Source: Solobacterium sp. UBA3691
Lineage (GTDB): Bacteria > Bacillota_I > Bacilli_A > Erysipelotrichales > Erysipelotrichaceae
Reading direction: 5' to 3'
DNA: 64,000 nucleotides
Assembly (NCBI GenBank): GCA_002372175.1
Contig: DFIS01000035.1
Span: 17,814 to 81,813, forward strand
The notes beneath the pieces were generated by a model. That model was not told the DNA's origin. It worked only from the letters and a program-made list of their open reading frames with translations, and made no database searches. A program made the translations under genes and the position numbers. This document shows positions 60,996 through 64,000 of this stretch, one piece after another; the stretch's first letter is position 1, and every line of letters starts with the position of its first letter.

Positions 60996-62486
60996 ATGAT
61001 TAGTCAGACTTTGGAAATGGCAAGGGCCTATGAAGAGACCGAGGGGAATAAGATCACTGAGGAGCAGAGACCTTTGTTTCATCTTTCTCCCCGTGTCGGA
61101 TGGATGAATGATCCAAACGGTTTTTCAAGATATCAGGGATTGTATCATCTGTTTTATCAGTACTATCCCTACAACAAGAAATGGGGACCGATGCACTGGG
61201 GTCATGCGGTCAGTAAGGATCTGCTGCAGTGGGAGTATCTTCCTGCTGCTCTGGCACCTGATACACCGGCAGACAGCGAGGGATGCTTCTCGGGCAGTGC
61301 GGTGGAACTGGATGACGGCAGACATCTTCTGATGTATACCGGTGTAGTTGCGGATGGCGTATGTGACGAGGATGGTATGCTTCAGTACTATCAGACACAG
61401 TGTATCGCTGTCGGTGACGGTATTAATTATGAGAAATATGAGGGTAATCCTGTACTGAACAGGAATGATACACCGGATGGCTCCAACGGTTTTGATTTCC
61501 GTGATCCGAAGGTCTGGAGAGATCAGAACGGAGGCTTCCACTGTGTGGTTGTTGACTGTACAGCAGATAAGTACGGAAGGATCCTCTATTATACAAGCAA
61601 TAACGGCTTTGAATGGAAGTTTGTCAGTATCCTGGCAGAGAATGACGGGAGTCTCGGACGTGCATGGGAATGTCCGGATGTATTTGAGATCGACGGGAAA
61701 ACAGTGATACTGGTCAGCCCGATGGAGATGACCGGTACAGATGAATTCCTCTGCGGCAACAGTACATTGTGCATGATCGGTACGGTGGACCGGGAGACCG
61801 GAAACTTCAAGGTCGAAAGCAGACAGACGATCGACTGCGGCATTGATTTCTACGCAACGCAGACACTGCTGAACGAAGACGGCAGACGCATCATGGCTGC
61901 CTGGATGCAGAACTGGGATACGATCGTATTCAACGGTGAAGACCTGAAATGGGAAGGACAGATCATCCTGCCAAGAGAGCTGTCTGTGAAAGACGGCAGA
62001 CTGTATCAGAAGCCGATCCGCGAACTTGAACAGCTGAGAAAAGGCAGACTGGAGTACAAACAGATCAATGTCAGCGACAGAATGACACTGAACGGTGTGC
62101 GCGGCCGTACGACAGAGCTGATCGTTGAGATCGCCCCGGAAACAGAAGATAGTCTGGAGATGTTTGAGATACGTCTGGCAGAGAAAGGTGAACTGTATAC
62201 TTCTCTGATCTACCGTCCTCATGAACAGACGCTGGAATTTGACAGAAGTCACTCCGGTGCCAGAAAGAATGTAACGCATGTCAGAAAATGCAGGATAGAT
62301 GGTCCGGAAGAGAAGCTGAAACTGGATATTATCCTGGACAGATACAGCTGTGAAGTCTTCATCAATGACGGAAGACAAGTCATGTCCAATGTGATCTATA
62401 CAGATCAGGAAGCTGTGGGTATCAGCTTCAATGCCCGCGGTTATGCCGTGATGGATCTTGTCAGATACGGACTGTCCGCAGAGTAA
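60996..62486 (+). CDS. GH32 beta-fructofuranosidase (sucrose/fructan hydrolase)
   Basis: A 496-residue retaining enzyme that frees fructose from sucrose, inulin-type oligosaccharides or their phosphates. The nucleophile Asp39 is in WMNDPNG, the transition-state stabiliser Asp170 in FDFRDP and the acid/base Glu225 in AWECPD; the C-terminal beta-sandwich follows from about 345. No signal peptide, so it works on imported sugar in the cytoplasm. ATG 60996 has GGGAGG upstream. It ends the ABC operon and is followed by a terminator. Whether the substrate is phosphorylated cannot be told; ABC import suggests it is not. Confidence 0.92.
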   Translation: MISQTLEMARAYEETEGNKITEEQRPLFHLSPRVGWMNDPNGFSRYQGLYHLFYQYYPYNKKWGPMHWGHAVSKDLLQWEYLPAALAPDTPADSEGCFSGSAVELDDGRHLLMYTGVVADGVCDEDGMLQYYQTQCIAVGDGINYEKYEGNPVLNRNDTPDGSNGFDFRDPKVWRDQNGGFHCVVVDCTADKYGRILYYTSNNGFEWKFVSILAENDGSLGRAWECPDVFEIDGKTVILVSPMEMTGTDEFLCGNSTLCMIGTVDRETGNFKVESRQTIDCGIDFYATQTLLNEDGRRIMAAWMQNWDTIVFNGEDLKWEGQIILPRELSVKDGRLYQKPIRELEQLRKGRLEYKQINVSDRMTLNGVRGRTTELIVEIAPETEDSLEMFEIRLAEKGELYTSLIYRPHEQTLEFDRSHSGARKNVTHVRKCRIDGPEEKLKLDIILDRYSCEVFINDGRQVMSNVIYTDQEAVGISFNARGYAVMDLVRYGLSAE

Positions 62487-62497
62487 TCGGAAATGAT

Positions 62498-62526
62498 GAC
62501 CCTGGATCTTCATTCAGGGTCTTTTT
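62498..62526 (+). terminator. Intrinsic terminator of the fructan operon
   Basis: GACCCTG (62498-62504) and CAGGGTC (62515-62521) with a 10-nt loop and TTTTT, 11 nt after the GH32 stop. Confidence 0.85.
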
Positions 62527-62587
62527 ATATGTTCTGTCATCTGCGAACGTAATCTGTAAGGGTGTAGAATATGGATAGGAGGCGCAT

Positions 62588-63157
62588 ATGATCACATTTA
62601 AGGATAAAGGTATTAATAATACAGAAGCAGCGGCAGAGCTCGCTGTACAGACAGCCAGGGAACGCGGTTATGACATCGTTACTTCGACCAATACAGGCTA
62701 TACCGTGGATGTGCTGCTGAAGGAAGCAGAAAAGCAGGGGTATACCGGTAAGATCATTGCGGTTACACATGTCTACGGGATGCGGGAAGCCAATACAAAC
62801 GAGATGAGTGATGAGAAGCGTGCCGAACTGACGGCCAGGGGTGTTACGGTCGTTACGGCGGGACATGCGCTGAGTGCCGGTGAACGCGGTCTGAGCGGTG
62901 TCTTCAAGGGTGTCTATCCGCTGGAGCTGATCGCCCATACCCTGCGCATGTTCGGGGCAGGCACGAAGGTCTGTGTCGAGTGCGCGCTGATGGCGGCTGA
63001 CTGCGGCAGTGTAAAGACCGGCAGTCCTGTTGTCTGTGTAGGCGGCACCGGCAGAGGTGCAGATACGGTCACGATCATCATTCCGGCAACTTCCGCACAT
63101 CTGCTTGATCTGAAGGTCAGCGAGTTTATCGCCAAGCCTTCGCTGCTTGAGGGTTAA
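62588..63157 (+). CDS. Stand-alone pyruvate kinase C-terminal (alpha/beta) domain protein
   Basis: A 189-residue protein made only of the domain that binds allosteric ligands in pyruvate kinase. It starts NNTEAAAELAVQTARERGYD and holds the nucleotide- or phosphate-binding VCVGGTGRGADTVTII. It lacks the catalytic barrel. Stand-alone copies occur in many Bacillota; the function is unsettled, with ligand sensing proposed. It has a GGAGG site before ATG 62588. The following gap has a small CGTGAT-GAAA-ATCACG hairpin (63170-63185) without a T-run. Confidence 0.85.
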   Translation: MITFKDKGINNTEAAAELAVQTARERGYDIVTSTNTGYTVDVLLKEAEKQGYTGKIIAVTHVYGMREANTNEMSDEKRAELTARGVTVVTAGHALSAGERGLSGVFKGVYPLELIAHTLRMFGAGTKVCVECALMAADCGSVKTGSPVVCVGGTGRGADTVTIIIPATSAHLLDLKVSEFIAKPSLLEG

Positions 63158-63249
63158 ACCGTACAGATACGTGATGAAAATCACGCAAACCTCTTCAGTT
63201 TACTGCCAAGATGTTTTATCATTTTTAATGTTGGATAAAGGAGAACAGT

Positions 63250-64000
63250 ATGAATATTTCACCGCTTCAGAAAGAAAGACTTAAGTATACACCGAAGCTT
63301 CCCGGTATGCTGAGACATGGTATTTCCGAGATCAGCGTGCAGGAAGGTGCGGCGACACAGAGTGTAGCTGATCAGGAGAAGATCAGTGCTCTGTTCCCGA
63401 ATACATACGGCAAGAAGGAGATCACCTTCGTCAAGGGAACGAATACTTCCGCACCGAAGAAACAGGTCGTTGGTGTGATCCTCTCCGGCGGTCAGGCTCC
63501 CGGCGGACATAATGTTGTCTGCGGTCTGTACGATGCCCTGAAGGCGACGAACAGCGAGAATGAACTCTATGGTTTCAAGGGCGGCCCGAGCGGACTGCTG
63601 GAAGATAATTACGTGGTCTTCGATGATGAATTCATCGATCAGTACAGAAATACCGGCGGTTTTGACATCATCGGTTCCGGCAGAACAAAACTGGAAACAC
63701 AGGAACAGTTCGCTGTTGCGGCAGACGTATGCAAGGCACACGGCATTACCGCAATCGTGATCATCGGCGGTGATGACTCTAATACAAACGCTGCGGTACT
63801 GGCTGAATACTTTGCGGCACACGAGACCGGCGTACAGGTCATTGGCTGTCCGAAGACGATCGACGGCGACCTCAAGAACGAGGATATCGAATGTTCATTC
63901 GGTTTTGATACATGTTCAAAGACTTACAGTGAACTGATCGGCAATATCGAAAGAGATGCCAACTCCGCCAAGAAGTACTGGCACTTCATCAAGGTCATGG
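63250..64000 (+). CDS. pfp: Diphosphate-fructose-6-phosphate 1-phosphotransferase (3'-truncated by the window)
   Basis: The first 250 residues of a long-form PPi-dependent phosphofructokinase, which phosphorylates fructose-6-phosphate with PPi instead of ATP and is reversible. The PPi-type active-site motifs are GGDDSNTNAA and PKTIDGDLKN, with the N-terminal GVILSGGQAPGGHNV that binds the phosphoryl donor. In PPi enzymes, Asp in GGDDS blocks ATP; this is seen here. ATG 63250 has AAAGGAG upstream. The gene continues past the right edge. It links fructose from the GH32 locus to glycolysis and ties carbon flux to the PPi pool. Confidence 0.93.
   Translation, partial: MNISPLQKERLKYTPKLPGMLRHGISEISVQEGAATQSVADQEKISALFPNTYGKKEITFVKGTNTSAPKKQVVGVILSGGQAPGGHNVVCGLYDALKATNSENELYGFKGGPSGLLEDNYVVFDDEFIDQYRNTGGFDIIGSGRTKLETQEQFAVAADVCKAHGITAIVIIGGDDSNTNAAVLAEYFAAHETGVQVIGCPKTIDGDLKNEDIECSFGFDTCSKTYSELIGNIERDANSAKKYWHFIKVM

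Noticed and set aside
61125..62513. A 462-codon minus-strand frame opposite the GH32 gene
   Set aside because: The GH32 catalytic motifs are all on the plus strand, and the minus frame lacks a start site and recognisable domain.
63170..63185. CGTGAT-GAAA-ATCACG hairpin as terminator before pfp
   Set aside because: Short stem without a T-run; kept only as a remark in the preceding gene.
1..64000. rRNA, tRNA, CRISPR array, insertion sequence or prophage
   Set aside because: Read for conserved rRNA segments, cloverleaf ends, regularly spaced repeats, transposase motifs and phage structural genes; none recognised. The Rpn gene lacks terminal repeats.

Overview
The window reads as the chromosome of a low-to-mid GC Bacillota, most likely a gut anaerobe of the Erysipelotrichia type. 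This placement is an inference from strong Shine-Dalgarno sites, CcpA-type cre boxes, a long-form PPi-dependent phosphofructokinase, a CBS/DRTGG pyrophosphatase, ferredoxin-linked 2-oxoacid oxidation and cytoplasmic glycosidases. No rRNA, tRNA, CRISPR array, integrase or insertion sequence was recognised. The first and last genes run off the window edges.

Layout. 0-4.8 kb: end of a plant-glycan operon (GH78 rhamnosidase, GH43-like enzyme with a discoidin-like tail, GH1 glycosidase). 4.9-6.3 kb: an Rpn-type nuclease and a small membrane protein that share a terminator. 6.5-26.2 kb: a visibly AT-richer defence island on one strand. It holds (a) a Z1 helicase / GHKL (MORC/MutL-like) ATPase / two uncharacterised proteins / C5 methyltransferase / PD-(D/E)XK protein module, (b) an EcoRII-like restriction-modification set whose methyltransferase carries an N-terminal ribbon-helix-helix, with Vsr repair endonuclease, (c) an McrBC-like GTPase/nuclease pair, (d) a further PD-(D/E)XK protein with a possible EVE-like domain, and (e) a two-gene unit that includes a coiled-coil protein with a hydrophobic segment. 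26.3-31.7 kb: lipoprotein, small hypothetical, Nudix hydrolase, a frameshifted ATC-hydrolase gene, CBS-pyrophosphatase, an orphan Rpn tail and DNA-3-methyladenine glycosylase.

31.7-50.4 kb is the most distinctive metabolic region: rpoN (sigma-54), a convergent PrpR-type sigma-54 activator, and two transcription units that each start with a near-perfect -24/-12 promoter. The first encodes a D-2-hydroxyacid dehydrogenase and an AEC carrier. The second is a compact run of 17 genes: two RraA-like aldolases, a CitMHS carrier, three tandem VOC proteins, two GalB-like (PIG-L fold) hydratases, an NHL propeller, an aconitase-superfamily LeuCD-like pair, a ferredoxin with KorABC, and SucCD. I read it as an anaerobic route for a branched tri- or tetra-carboxylate: uptake, hydration/isomerisation and retro-aldol cleavage as in the lower gallate (4-oxalomesaconate) pathway, then ferredoxin-linked oxidative decarboxylation and substrate-level ATP formation. 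A perfect cre box in the leader suggests CcpA control as well. No ring-cleaving dioxygenase is present, so the substrate is unknown.

50.4-52.6 kb: a yybP-ykoY-like manganese riboswitch with an intrinsic terminator precedes an ion-transporter-superfamily carrier and a DUF1275 protein. 53.2-62.5 kb: a fructan/sucrose locus, with a divergent LacI-YesL-anchored protein-ABC ATPase operon and a permease-permease-binding protein-GH32 operon, plus readable promoters, LacI-type operators and cre. 62.6-64 kb: a stand-alone pyruvate-kinase C-terminal domain and the start of PPi-phosphofructokinase.
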